From assembly GCF_002807665.1 (NCBI RefSeq), contig NZ_PEAY01000004.1, forward strand, positions 348,604 through 412,603: a DNA stretch of 64,000 bases, in the 5' to 3' direction. Position 1 is the first letter of the stretch. The number at the start of each line of letters is the position of its first letter. Source of the DNA: Neoalteromonas facilis (GTDB taxonomy: Bacteria > Pseudomonadota > Gammaproteobacteria > Enterobacterales > Alteromonadaceae). Positions 55,239-64,000 of this stretch are shown here, in pieces. The position numbers and the translations under genes are program-made. The notes beneath the pieces were generated by a model that made no database searches, was not told the origin of the DNA, and saw only the letters and a program-made list of their open reading frames with translations.

Positions 55239-56939
55239 CTAGCCACCAAGCTTGCCTTTTAATTTCTCTAACAGCTTGTTTTTATTGGCGTCAACGGCAT
55301 TGTTAAGTTGTGACTTTAACAAACCGTCTAAACTCTCTGAATGACCACTCACCAAATCTTGCCAATTAACGGCTTGCCCTAATAACTGGGTTGTTTCATT
55401 TAGCTGTGGCGATATTTTGGCTTGAAGTTTGTTTTTTAACTCTGCCAATTGGCCATGTTGGTCGGCACCTAAACTTGTCGCTATCGCGCTAACAAGCTGC
55501 CTGTCTAAATCCGACTTTAGGCTGAAATGAGGTGCGGTAATATCGCCCGACAATCCAAGCTTCATAGTGAGGGCAGTAATGTCTTCAAGCGCGTCAGCCA
55601 AGGCCAATGTAAATTCATCGGTACCGGTAATGGCCAAAGCTAGGTCTGCCAAATTAATGTTACCCGTCCCCTCCAGTTGATTGTTATTGATACTCAGTGA
55701 GCCGGTTGTTGCGACCAATGCTTTTAACAGGTTGGCGCTGAGTCGTTCGCTGTCAGATAGTGAAAGATCGTGTAAGTTAACACCTTTTATCGCCCAATTT
55801 TGCACAGCGTCAATTCCATCAGGCGTTAATCTGAACTCTCCAGATGTAGTAAACGCTTGCCATAATGCACTCTTGGCTGCATCGATTGAAAATGTAGTGG
55901 GAGAATCAATCAAGCCGTGTTGATCGGTAATATTCGCCCATTCACTGACGATCGGCTCATCATCAATGAGCACCGATGCGCGCGCCTGTTTTATCCAAAC
56001 ATTAGGCAGGTCGCCTGGCGCCGGCACTTTGGGCGCCTCTTCTGTTGCCGTATCATTCAACATAGGCGCGATGGTTTGGAGAGCAAGCGTAATATACTGG
56101 GTGTATTGCTCTGCTTTTTCGCCAAATAGTCGTTGCGTCACCTGTGACAATGCGGCTTGGTCGCCCGCGATCAAGCCTTGCACTAGTTGATAGTCTGCTT
56201 GGCTAGCCTTGCTAAGTGCATCTTTGGCGGCACTTAGGTCAACTTTTGCTTGCTTTGCGTGTTGGCTAAATTCGTCAAAAAGGGCCTTATCTGCTTTAAT
56301 TTTGGCCTTAAGTTCGTCAAACTTTTCTTTTGCAGTCAATAGTGATTGCGGATCCTTTAGGTCCACAGACTGTAGCTTCTTCACCTCTGCTTTGTAGAAA
56401 TCCACACGCTCTTTGTTTGGCAGTGCTGCAAAGTCAGACTGAAGCGTTGTTGAATAATGGGAGTAAACTTTTTGTGCATCTTCAATCGCATGGGTAGTTT
56501 GCAAAGGTGAATTCGCCAGTAACTCATCGACACTTGGAATGTCGTCTGCTGTTGGGAAACCAAAGAGGGGGGCAGGATCCGGTTGACGGTATACTTCACC
56601 TACCGCCTTACGAGGTTGGCCGAAAGTGATGCCGTCTATGGTCAACTCATTGGCGATTAACTTTTTCTTTAGCAGAGGACCAACTTCAACATCTGCAAAT
56701 GCTTGAGCTATCGCAACTTTATTGGTTGTTGGCGTGCGAGCGTCGGTGAGCTCTATTGCATTGAGCGTAATGGTTGCTGGAAACAAACTGTGACTGACCG
56801 AACCAATGTTTACTTCGGCGCCGTATGCCTTACCAAGCTCTTGCTCTGCGACAGTTTTAATTAGCCAATCGGTCAACAAGAAATACGCGGCAATGACAAC
56901 GATGAAAAGACCAACCAGAGTGTACTTAATAATCTTCAT
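55239..56939 (-). CDS. TIGR03545 family protein
   Basis: 566 residues. A single N-terminal membrane helix (about 5–25) is followed by an AsmA-like periplasmic domain (KAYGAEVNIGSVSHSLFPATITLNAIELTDARTPTTNKVAIAQAFADVEVGPLLKKKLIANELTIDG) and a long helical middle (about 165–265) rich in charged residues. The repeated pattern of beta segments resembles AsmA/TamB proteins. The family is known only as TIGR03545, of unknown function, often near cell envelope or division genes. It precedes ftsB with about 70 bp between. Confidence 0.8.
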   Translation of the reverse strand: MKIIKYTLVGLFIVVIAAYFLLTDWLIKTVAEQELGKAYGAEVNIGSVSHSLFPATITLNAIELTDARTPTTNKVAIAQAFADVEVGPLLKKKLIANELTIDGITFGQPRKAVGEVYRQPDPAPLFGFPTADDIPSVDELLANSPLQTTHAIEDAQKVYSHYSTTLQSDFAALPNKERVDFYKAEVKKLQSVDLKDPQSLLTAKEKFDELKAKIKADKALFDEFSQHAKQAKVDLSAAKDALSKASQADYQLVQGLIAGDQAALSQVTQRLFGEKAEQYTQYITLALQTIAPMLNDTATEEAPKVPAPGDLPNVWIKQARASVLIDDEPIVSEWANITDQHGLIDSPTTFSIDAAKSALWQAFTTSGEFRLTPDGIDAVQNWAIKGVNLHDLSLSDSERLSANLLKALVATTGSLSINNNQLEGTGNINLADLALAITGTDEFTLALADALEDITALTMKLGLSGDITAPHFSLKSDLDRQLVSAIATSLGADQHGQLAELKNKLQAKISPQLNETTQLLGQAVNWQDLVSGHSESLDGLLKSQLNNAVDANKNKLLEKLKGKLGG

Positions 56940-57112
56940 ATTATCCCTTTAGCTAAATGACGGCAGATGAGTGTGCGTAAAACTATGATTTTGCGTTTGT
57001 TTTTAAACCACAGCAATAGCCCGATGTGCACACTTCATGTGTGCTTGCCAATCAAATTTTAGATAGATTTTTAGGGTTTATAAAACCGCCTTTCAATAAG
57101 GGTAATCCTTAA

Positions 57113-57141
57113 TTGACACTTTTGCAGAGCAAGTTTTTAAA
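57113..57141 (+). promoter_or_regulatory. putA: Candidate sigma-70 promoter of putA
   Basis: TTGACA at 57113–57118 is a perfect -35; 17 bp later TTTAAA (57136–57141) is a fair -10. The predicted start of transcription is near 57148, about 60 bases before the putA ATG. Confidence 0.5.
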
Positions 57142-57209
57142 ATGGCTCTTTTTTTCTTTAGCATTCGGCGGTATCGTGGCGCCAAAATTGAACACATGAT
57201 GAGGCGACT

Positions 57210-60200
57210 ATGCTGTTTTCTGATGAACTTTGTACCACTACGCCGTTGCGCCAAGTGATCCGTGAATACCACAGAATAGATGAGGATAAAGCCATTGACT
57301 TTATTCTTCCTGAGGCGGAGATCAGTATGCGTGCGCGCAGTCGAGCGTGGGACAGGGCCAGAAAGCTAGTACTGCAAATCCGTAAAGAGCAGCAAGGGCA
57401 TGGTGGCGTTGACGCGTTGTTGAATGAGTACTCATTGTCCAGTGCCGAAGGCGTCGTATTAATGTGTCTTGCAGAGGCTTTGTTGCGTATTCCTGATAAA
57501 TCCAGCCAAGATTCTCTCATTCGAGACAAATTATCGCGTGGACAGTGGGCGCCGCACTTAGGAAATAGCGACTCTTTGTTTGTAAACGCGTCTTCTTGGG
57601 GGCTGCTGCTGACTGGCAACATGGTGAATTACGCCGACAAATCGAAGAGCGATCAGTTTAATTTGCTTAAGAAAACCATGGGGCGTATGGGTGAGCCGGT
57701 GATCCGCCGTGCAATGAATATCGCAATGAAGGTTATGGGGCGTCAGTTCGTGATGGGCGAAACCATCGATGATGCAATCAAGCGTGCCGCAGAGAAAGAA
57801 AAGAAAGGTTATGCCTATTCGTATGACATGCTCGGTGAGGGGGCGCGCAACAGTAAAGATGCGCAGCGTTATTACGAAGCTTATGAAATGGCTATCCATG
57901 CCATCGGAAAGGCGGCAGCCGGTCGGGGCCCGCGTAAAAGTCCGGGAATTTCAGTTAAGTTATCAGCTATCCATCCCCGCTATGAACTTACGCATTATGA
58001 GCGTGTTATGGCCGAGTTGCCGGATAAACTATTGTCACTGTGTTTATTAGCAAAGGAATACGATATAGGTCTAACGGTCGATGCAGAAGAGTCAGAACGT
58101 TTAGATCTATCACTCGATATCATTGAAAAAGTGTTCTCTGATCCTCGTTTGGAGGAGTGGACTGGGTTTGGTCTTGCGGTTCAGGCCTATCAGAAGCGCG
58201 CTATCCATGTGATTGAATGGCTGCGTGAACAGACGTTAACGCATAATCGCTCAATGATGGTGCGTTTGGTTAAAGGTGCGTATTGGGACAGCGAGATTAA
58301 GGTTAGCCAACAAGCAGGGGTTGAACACTACCCTGTGTTTACGCGTAAATCATCGACGGATGTGTCTTACCATGCGTGTGCGAACCGATTGCTGGCTTAT
58401 AGAGACACCATCTATCCTCAATTTGCGACTCACAACGCCTACACTGCCTCGGTCATAATCGAGTTGGCGGGTGGTGATCACAGTGGGTTTGAATTTCAGT
58501 GTCTGCATGGCATGGGTGACACACTATACGACAGCGTAGTGCGTGATGAAGGCATTCAATGTCGTATTTACGCACCCGTCGGTGATCATGAAGATTTGTT
58601 AGCCTATTTGGTGCGTCGACTATTAGAAAATGGGGCAAACTCATCGTTTGTAAATGCCATCATTGACGATCAAAAGCCGGTGGAGGCACTGCTTGAAGAT
58701 CCTGTTGAGCGCACGCAACGCCTTGAAGAGCGAGTGAACAATCTGATCACTATGCCTGCAGACCTATACGCTCCAAGCCGCATTAACTCACGCGGTATTG
58801 ATATCGCCGAATTGAATCAGATGGTTCCGCTTAAACTGGGTGTTGAACGTGCTGCGAAAGACTACCATTACGAAGAGCCCCTACCTGATGGTGCCGTGGC
58901 TGTGCGCAATCCGGCCAATCGTGAGCATATTGTGGGTTATCATCATTATGATACGCCGGAGCAAATGCTTGAAAAACTCACCAAGGTTCACGGTGGTTTC
59001 ACGCAATGGAGTGAGCAACCTGTCGAAGCTAGAGCCGAAATACTTAACCTGATAGCTGATGCATTAGAGCGTCATCGTGATGAACTCATTGCGCTGTGTA
59101 TTTTGGAAGCGGGTAAGGTTACTCAAGATAGTGTTGACGAGATCCGCGAAGCGGTAGATTTCTGTCGATATTATGCAGTTGAAATTCAACAGGTTAGCAA
59201 AGACGAGCGCTTGTTGCCGCGCGGCGTTGTGCTAGCCATTAGCCCTTGGAATTTCCCTCTCGCTATATTCCTCGGTCAAGTAGTGGCAGCATTGGCGGCA
59301 GGAAATACCGTTGTTGCAAAACCGGCCGAGCAAACCGCTATCATTGCGCGCAGAGCGGTAGAAATTATGTATAGCGTTGGTTTACCAGAGGACGCGCTGC
59401 AATTGATAGTGGCGACGGGTCAACCGGTCGGTGATACGCTGTTGCCAGATGATCGTGTTAGCGCCGTCATGTTTACGGGGTCGACACAAACGGCGACATT
59501 AATATCGCGTACTTTGGCGACACGTTCAGGTGCACAGGTGCCGTTGATCGCTGAAACCGGTGGGCAAAACTGTATGATTGTGGATTCCACTGCGCTGCCT
59601 GAACAGGTGGTTGATGACGTCGTGCATTCCGGTTTCCAGAGCGCTGGTCAGCGCTGTTCTGCATTGCGAGTATTGCTGGTGCAGGAAGATATTGCAGACA
59701 AAGTGATTGAAATGCTCTCTGGCGCGATGCAAGAACTTGAAATGGGTAACCCTGCCTGGCTAAAAACAGATGTGGGACCCGTAATCGATGAGAAGGCTTT
59801 AAACAGCTTACAAGCGCACATGGAGAAAATGTCGTCTCAAGCGAAGTTGATCTACCAGTGCCCATTAAATGAAACCCTCGCAGGCCAAGGATATTTCTTC
59901 CCTCCAACGTTGTTTGAAATTCCGTCTTTGGATGTGCTTGAAAAAGAAGTGTTTGGGCCGTGCGTGCATGTGGTTCGCTATAAGGCGAAAGATCTTGATC
60001 AGGTGTTGGAGCAGATCAACGGTCTTGGATATGGCCTGACTTTAGGCGTTCACTCACGTATCGAAGAAAGAGCCAATTATATCGCCGACCAAGCTAAAGT
60101 CGGTAATGTATACATCAACCGCAATATGATTGGCGCTATCGTAGGGGTTCAGCCATTTGGTGGAAGAGGTTTGTCAGGTACTGGCCCTAAAGCGGGTGGC

Positions 60201-61004
60201 CCAAACTATTTGCCTCGTCTACTGTTAGAGCGCAAGACGCCTGCGGAAATTTGGTATGCATCAGATAGTGGAAAAATCGACTTTGGCAATGAGAATGACC
60301 ATTACTCCTCCGTTGTAGAGCTGATGCAATCAGCGAAAAAGGCAGAAGATGTATGGCGTTTCACATCGTTAAACGACCGCTTGTCTTTATTACGTCAGAT
60401 GTTAGCTCAATTAGCCAAAGAAGACGTGAGTAACCGTTATGTCGAAGATCTTGATACGACATTAGCCAGTGCGCGTCGCCAGTTAACCTTAATTGAAAAG
60501 ATGCTGAAGAAGCATACGCAACTCCCAGGACCAACGGGAGAGTTCAATGAACTGCGTTTGGAGCCTCGTGGCGTTATCTTAGGTTACGGTGATACTAGTG
60601 TAACCTTTGAGTACTGGGTTCTATCGTTGGTCACGGCTCTGGCTACCGGCAATACGCTAGTCGCTGTGGTATCAGATGCGTTTTATGCTGAGATTGAAGC
60701 TATCAAAGGATATCTGGTTGATGCAGGGGCACCTGAAAGTATTTTGCAAATAGCGCGTACTCAGCACTTAACACAATTACTGGCGCACCCTGAATTGAAC
60801 GCAGTAGTGGTTGATAGTCAAAACAACCACAATGAGTTCTTCTGCTCTCAACTTGCGAAACGTGAGGGCCCGATTTTGCCGGTAATCACATCAGAATATA
60901 TGGATAACTTGATTATTCGTCTGATGACTGAGAAAACGGTCAGTATCGATACCACTGCGTCAGGCGGTAACACGTCATTGATGACATTAGTGGATGATGA
61001 TTAG
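57210..61004 (+). CDS. putA: Bifunctional proline dehydrogenase / glutamate-semialdehyde dehydrogenase
   Basis: 1264 residues; ATG with GAGG upstream. The N-terminal arm leads to a PRODH barrel (about 160–480; RLVKGAYWDSEIK, YPQFATHNAYTAS), then an aldehyde dehydrogenase domain (about 530–1000) with LIAETGGQNCMIVDSTALPEQ and catalytic Cys816 in GFQSAGQRCSALRVL. A C-terminal domain of about 220 residues follows. The N-terminal ribbon-helix-helix DNA-binding domain of E. coli PutA is absent, so it is enzyme only. It turns proline into glutamate at the membrane face. No putP or putR lies in the window. It converges on ygiM with one base between stops. Confidence 0.95.
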   Translation: MLFSDELCTTTPLRQVIREYHRIDEDKAIDFILPEAEISMRARSRAWDRARKLVLQIRKEQQGHGGVDALLNEYSLSSAEGVVLMCLAEALLRIPDKSSQDSLIRDKLSRGQWAPHLGNSDSLFVNASSWGLLLTGNMVNYADKSKSDQFNLLKKTMGRMGEPVIRRAMNIAMKVMGRQFVMGETIDDAIKRAAEKEKKGYAYSYDMLGEGARNSKDAQRYYEAYEMAIHAIGKAAAGRGPRKSPGISVKLSAIHPRYELTHYERVMAELPDKLLSLCLLAKEYDIGLTVDAEESERLDLSLDIIEKVFSDPRLEEWTGFGLAVQAYQKRAIHVIEWLREQTLTHNRSMMVRLVKGAYWDSEIKVSQQAGVEHYPVFTRKSSTDVSYHACANRLLAYRDTIYPQFATHNAYTASVIIELAGGDHSGFEFQCLHGMGDTLYDSVVRDEGIQCRIYAPVGDHEDLLAYLVRRLLENGANSSFVNAIIDDQKPVEALLEDPVERTQRLEERVNNLITMPADLYAPSRINSRGIDIAELNQMVPLKLGVERAAKDYHYEEPLPDGAVAVRNPANREHIVGYHHYDTPEQMLEKLTKVHGGFTQWSEQPVEARAEILNLIADALERHRDELIALCILEAGKVTQDSVDEIREAVDFCRYYAVEIQQVSKDERLLPRGVVLAISPWNFPLAIFLGQVVAALAAGNTVVAKPAEQTAIIARRAVEIMYSVGLPEDALQLIVATGQPVGDTLLPDDRVSAVMFTGSTQTATLISRTLATRSGAQVPLIAETGGQNCMIVDSTALPEQVVDDVVHSGFQSAGQRCSALRVLLVQEDIADKVIEMLSGAMQELEMGNPAWLKTDVGPVIDEKALNSLQAHMEKMSSQAKLIYQCPLNETLAGQGYFFPPTLFEIPSLDVLEKEVFGPCVHVVRYKAKDLDQVLEQINGLGYGLTLGVHSRIEERANYIADQAKVGNVYINRNMIGAIVGVQPFGGRGLSGTGPKAGGPNYLPRLLLERKTPAEIWYASDSGKIDFGNENDHYSSVVELMQSAKKAEDVWRFTSLNDRLSLLRQMLAQLAKEDVSNRYVEDLDTTLASARRQLTLIEKMLKKHTQLPGPTGEFNELRLEPRGVILGYGDTSVTFEYWVLSLVTALATGNTLVAVVSDAFYAEIEAIKGYLVDAGAPESILQIARTQHLTQLLAHPELNAVVVDSQNNHNEFFCSQLAKREGPILPVITSEYMDNLIIRLMTEKTVSIDTTASGGNTSLMTLVDDD

Positions 61005-61005
61005 A

Positions 61006-61605
61006 TCACATCCACTGGTCATTGCGACGACGTTTTTTGGGTATGTATGTAATCAGAATACCTAATACAATACAGGCGGCGGCGATAATGCCGCCGCGGG
61101 TAAACCATTCAATCATCGCTGAATTGTCAGCATTATCTAATTGCGCTTGAATATTCGCTTGCTGCTGTAGTGACTCTTCTAATTGCTGTGCCAGCCTCTG
61201 ATTTTGCTGTGTTAAAGAGCTGTTTTCTCTCTGTAGTCGTTGTTGCTGCTGCTGCACAGACGTGAGTGAGTCGGTTGCCTCAGCGAGTGCTTCGCGTAAG
61301 CGTGGTAACTCTTGTCGGATAGAACCTTGAGTGCTGACATAGCGAGCTTCAATCCAGCCAGTGCGACCTTGCGCATCAGTAACTTGAACAAACGCAGGAT
61401 CACCCTCTCGATCCAAGATTGTAATGGATGAACCAGCAACAAGTTGACCGGTAATGCGATAATCGCGTCCAGGTCCTGTGTGTAAGTATACCGTCAGGTC
61501 ATCCATAACGTTTGCGTTGCTTTCACTTGATTGTGCCGCAACTTGAGCGGTAGTAATAAAAGCAGTGAAAGTAAGCATTAATACCGAAAAAAATAAGCTC
61601 CGCAT
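61006..61605 (-). CDS. ygiM: YgiM-like SH3 domain protein (TIGR04211)
   Basis: 199 residues from the ATG at 61605 with AGGA just before it; the frame opens further to 61707 but begins poorly. The signal peptide ends AQVAAQS. A bacterial SH3 domain (about 27–95: DLTVYLHTGPGRDYRITGQLVAGSSITILD) is followed by a long Gln-rich coiled coil (105–165) and a C-terminal membrane helix (about 172–190) with a basic tail. It is a periplasmic protein anchored at its C-terminus. Its gene is divergent from the CYTH/CHAD triphosphatase, as ygiM and ygiF are in E. coli. Confidence 0.9.
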   Translation of the reverse strand: MRSLFFSVLMLTFTAFITTAQVAAQSSESNANVMDDLTVYLHTGPGRDYRITGQLVAGSSITILDREGDPAFVQVTDAQGRTGWIEARYVSTQGSIRQELPRLREALAEATDSLTSVQQQQQRLQRENSSLTQQNQRLAQQLEESLQQQANIQAQLDNADNSAMIEWFTRGGIIAAACIVLGILITYIPKKRRRNDQWM

Positions 61606-61705
61606 GTTCCTATGTGCCTTTTGGCTTTTATTGTAATAATCAAATGGTATTCCATGGGGAATCGATTGCCAAGTGAAAGGGGCGAGAGTAAGGTTATGCG
61701 ATTCC

Positions 61706-63244
61706 ATGCTTAATCATGATTTTAAAGTGAATAACGAAGTAGAGATGAAATTTGTGGTCAACGGTGACGGCCACGATAAGTTGCAAAAAGTCTTGCCCAA
61801 TTTGTCGCATTTGTTGGGCGAGGACATTGCGGTAAAGGTTGATTATCAGCGCAAAATATTAACCAATCAGTATTACGATACTGAAGATAATTATTTCTCT
61901 AAACACCGCTTTGGCTTTCGCATTAGAGGCTGCAATGGGGTTTATGAGCAAACCTTAAAAACACAAGGTTCGACTATTGGCGGCCTGCATCAGCGGGGTG
62001 AATACAATGTCGAGTTATCTGACGCCCAGCCGCAACTCTCACTGTTTTCAAACATTACGTGGCCAGAAGAGGCGAGTTCTGCAGACTTGCAAACTCAGTT
62101 AGTAAAGCGTTTTGCGACTGACTTTACGCGCGACGAGTATCGCCTATCGATTGGCGACGATTGTGTTGAAGTTGTGTTTGATTGCGGGTTAGTCACCACG
62201 GAAAATAATGAACACCCAATCAATGAAGTTGAAATTGAACTCAAGCAAGGCGATGTAAAGCGTGTTTTTCAAGTTGCTCGGATTTTAAATCAGCATCTAT
62301 CTTTGCGCCTAAGCGATACTACTAAAGCTGCGGTAGGCTACACATTGTTAGGGGAGGCCCGTCAAGGGCGTCGTCTACTGCCGGACTTTTTGCCACTGGA
62401 ACATCATATCTCCACTGAAGAAGCTTTCTGTAAAGCCGTTGCCTGTGCCCTTGATCATTGGCAATACCATGAGCAGCTGTATATGAATACGCAAGCGCTT
62501 AAGTATTTGGAAAACGTTAATGAAGGTTTGTACCTGTTAATGCAGAGTGTTTCGTTGTATTTGCCCGTCTTACAGTGCGGGCCGCTATTAACCTTGCATA
62601 AAAGGTTAATTAGTTTTGCACAAAAGTGGACGTGGCTAACGGAATTGCACAACTTGCGTTTTTTACGCTCAAAGAAAGGGCCGTTCACACACTTTTTAAC
62701 CGAACATGAAGCCTTGATGAGTTATCTTCAAGGCCGCAAAGTGGGTTTATTGCAAGGGCGTTCTCCCGAGCAGCTGTTTTTTAATAGTGAAGCCAACGAA
62801 ATTAAGATATTAACGAGCGAGATCGTATATCACAAACCATGGCGCCAAGAAGCAACAGGCTATGATAAACCTTTGTTGGAGCATGCCAGAGGGTGGTTAT
62901 CCCAAGGCTGGCAAAATGTTATGCAAAGCTTGTCTCAACAAGAGCCGTTGTCACAGACACACTACATTGCAACTGAGGCTATTCTTCGTCAGGCGTTGTC
63001 GAATGGTTTTTTACTGGCGGATTTGTTCAGTGACCAACGAGGTGAATTTAGAGCACCTTGGCAAGATATTTTGATTGGTGTTGAAGAAATGAAAGCCTTA
63101 ATAACATTAAAAAAGCTACTTGGTGATGCTGAATTTGAGGACATTCCTGCACTAAAATCTTGGACAGCCGATAAACTTCATAACTTACTTCTCGTTATTG
63201 AGCGTACGCGTGCAGTGGCGATTGAACAGGAAGCGTATTGGTAG
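61706..63244 (+). CDS. ygiF: Inorganic triphosphatase, CYTH and CHAD domains (YgiF-like)
   Basis: 512 residues from the ATG at 61706; the frame opens at a GTG at 61673. The CYTH domain (about 1–215) begins with the metal-binding ExExK motif at Glu11, Glu13, Lys15 (NEVEMKFVV) and has EQTLKTQGSTIGGLHQRGEYNVE and EVEIELKQG, the basic and acidic tunnel residues. A helical CHAD domain follows (about 250–510), which binds polyphosphate. It hydrolyses triphosphate in the cytoplasm. The next gene starts 5 bp later. Confidence 0.92.
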   Translation: MLNHDFKVNNEVEMKFVVNGDGHDKLQKVLPNLSHLLGEDIAVKVDYQRKILTNQYYDTEDNYFSKHRFGFRIRGCNGVYEQTLKTQGSTIGGLHQRGEYNVELSDAQPQLSLFSNITWPEEASSADLQTQLVKRFATDFTRDEYRLSIGDDCVEVVFDCGLVTTENNEHPINEVEIELKQGDVKRVFQVARILNQHLSLRLSDTTKAAVGYTLLGEARQGRRLLPDFLPLEHHISTEEAFCKAVACALDHWQYHEQLYMNTQALKYLENVNEGLYLLMQSVSLYLPVLQCGPLLTLHKRLISFAQKWTWLTELHNLRFLRSKKGPFTHFLTEHEALMSYLQGRKVGLLQGRSPEQLFFNSEANEIKILTSEIVYHKPWRQEATGYDKPLLEHARGWLSQGWQNVMQSLSQQEPLSQTHYIATEAILRQALSNGFLLADLFSDQRGEFRAPWQDILIGVEEMKALITLKKLLGDAEFEDIPALKSWTADKLHNLLLVIERTRAVAIEQEAYW

Positions 63245-63249
63245 GCTGA

Positions 63250-64000
63250 ATGATAGAACTGGTAGGCTCATTTACCCCATTCCTATTTGCACTTTGGATG
63301 GGCTTGATGGTTATCGCTTGGATGCGTTTTGATACGTTGCCGCATGGCAAGCTTTTGTATGCGTTGAGCTTATGTTGGCCGTTGTTGCTTTTTGAAGATT
63401 TGCTGCGTATGGCCGGTGCTAGTGACTATTTCGCGAGCTTCGTCGGCATCTCGTATTTTGTACCGGTTCTGCTAATGGCGGGGTTGGTGAAGATGGTCTT
63501 CCCGCTGATTGATGAGAAGCCAATTGCATGGAAGCCGCTTACTTTTATCGCAGTAGGCATCATCGTCTTGTGCCAAATTCCTGTTTTGATATATCCCTTC
63601 GAGCAAAAGCTAGCACTATTAAATCAGCAACCAATCGGGAGTCCGTTAGCCAACGCCCCTGTTTATATTGCATATGGATTGAGTGGACTGTTTATCGTGG
63701 CAATGGGCATCAAGCTGGCTGATGCCATGCGCAACTACCAAGAGACATTGTCTGAACAAGTGGTGGATATTAGCTACTACCGCGTTCCTGCTATTGCGGG
63801 GTTAGTCGCATCACTTGTTGGGGTTGGGTTTGCGGCTACGGTATTAACTGCCTTAGTTGCGTTTGGTTTTTTTCAATTCAACGCCTGGCAAACCTTGTTG
63901 CACTACGCCTACGCATTGGTGTTTTTAATGATTTTTTTGGTCATGCTGGAGCGACGACGATATTCGCCACTGCCGCTGGATTTGTCTGCGTTAGCGGCGC
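63250..64000 (+). CDS. Multi-pass membrane protein, cut by window end
   Basis: The ATG at 63250 lies 5 bp after the triphosphatase stop; the frame is open to the right edge (250 codons seen). Seven membrane helices can be drawn (about 6–24, 36–52, 60–82, 94–114, 137–156, 178–205, 212–233) and a basic end (ERRRYSPLPL) follows. The layout is like the N-terminal half of membrane-bound AraC regulators, such as the one at 37818, so a DNA-binding domain may lie beyond the edge. A pure membrane protein is the alternative. Confidence 0.7.
   Translation, partial: MIELVGSFTPFLFALWMGLMVIAWMRFDTLPHGKLLYALSLCWPLLLFEDLLRMAGASDYFASFVGISYFVPVLLMAGLVKMVFPLIDEKPIAWKPLTFIAVGIIVLCQIPVLIYPFEQKLALLNQQPIGSPLANAPVYIAYGLSGLFIVAMGIKLADAMRNYQETLSEQVVDISYYRVPAIAGLVASLVGVGFAATVLTALVAFGFFQFNAWQTLLHYAYALVFLMIFLVMLERRRYSPLPLDLSALAA

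Noticed and set aside
61606-61707. Overlap of ygiM and ygiF by their longest frames
   Set aside because: With the ATGs at 61605 and 61706, which have better start features, the genes do not overlap.
63528-63722. 64-residue frame within the last gene
   Set aside because: It is in another frame of the long membrane protein running off the edge, which has much better protein features.

Overview
The window looks like chromosomal DNA of a marine-type gammaproteobacterium, most likely of the order Alteromonadales. This is inferred from gene content and order: ispB–rplU–rpmA–obgE, ftsB–ispD–ispF–truD–surE–pcm–nlpD–rpoS, a CrbSR/acs/actP acetate locus, a DcaP-type porin, TIGR03545 and YgiM/YgiF homologues. 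I could not run a search, so the genus is open. No tRNA, rRNA, CRISPR array, intact insertion sequence or prophage was seen.

Layout. 1–0.5 kb: 3' end of an EF-Tu gene with its terminator. 0.5–9.8 kb: a PadR/HAAS regulator pair, an exported alpha/beta hydrolase, a three-gene cluster (small PstS-like binding protein, outer-membrane barrel, membrane diguanylate cyclase), a Tas-type aldo-keto reductase and a Na+/phosphate symporter. 9.9–23.1 kb: an acetate module with a DcaP-like porin, acs, the regulator crbR, an unassigned outer-membrane barrel protein, the hybrid sensor kinase crbS, the DUF485–actP symporter pair, and a CNB/CBS/DUF294 protein with a DnaQ-type exonuclease. 23.1–26.6 kb: two membrane proteins and a 7TM diguanylate cyclase.

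26.8–41.8 kb is an accessory-looking stretch of small, mostly singly transcribed genes: flavodoxin-fold oxidoreductase, M61-like metallopeptidase, cyclic-nucleotide-binding protein, four GNAT acetyltransferases, lipoproteins, a degenerate response regulator next to two spondin-domain proteins, a class A beta-lactamase of the RTG/CARB type, a VOC protein behind a LexA-like box, a membrane-bound AraC regulator and an amidohydrolase.

41.8–57 kb is core housekeeping: ispB diverging from rplU–rpmA–obgE, then folA, an exported GH13 amylase, and the long leftward run from TIGR03545 and ftsB through isoprenoid, tRNA-modification, survival and cell-division genes to rpoS. 57–64 kb: PutA for proline catabolism, YgiM, the CYTH/CHAD triphosphatase, and a membrane protein cut by the window edge.

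Non-AUG starts are common (TTG or GTG for several genes). Three short reading frames below 60 residues are reported in gaps, plus the 3' remnant of a TPR gene. The parts most worth a second look are the binding-protein/barrel/cyclase cluster, the spondin pair with its pseudo-receiver regulator, the barrel protein inside the acetate regulon, and the beta-lactamase.
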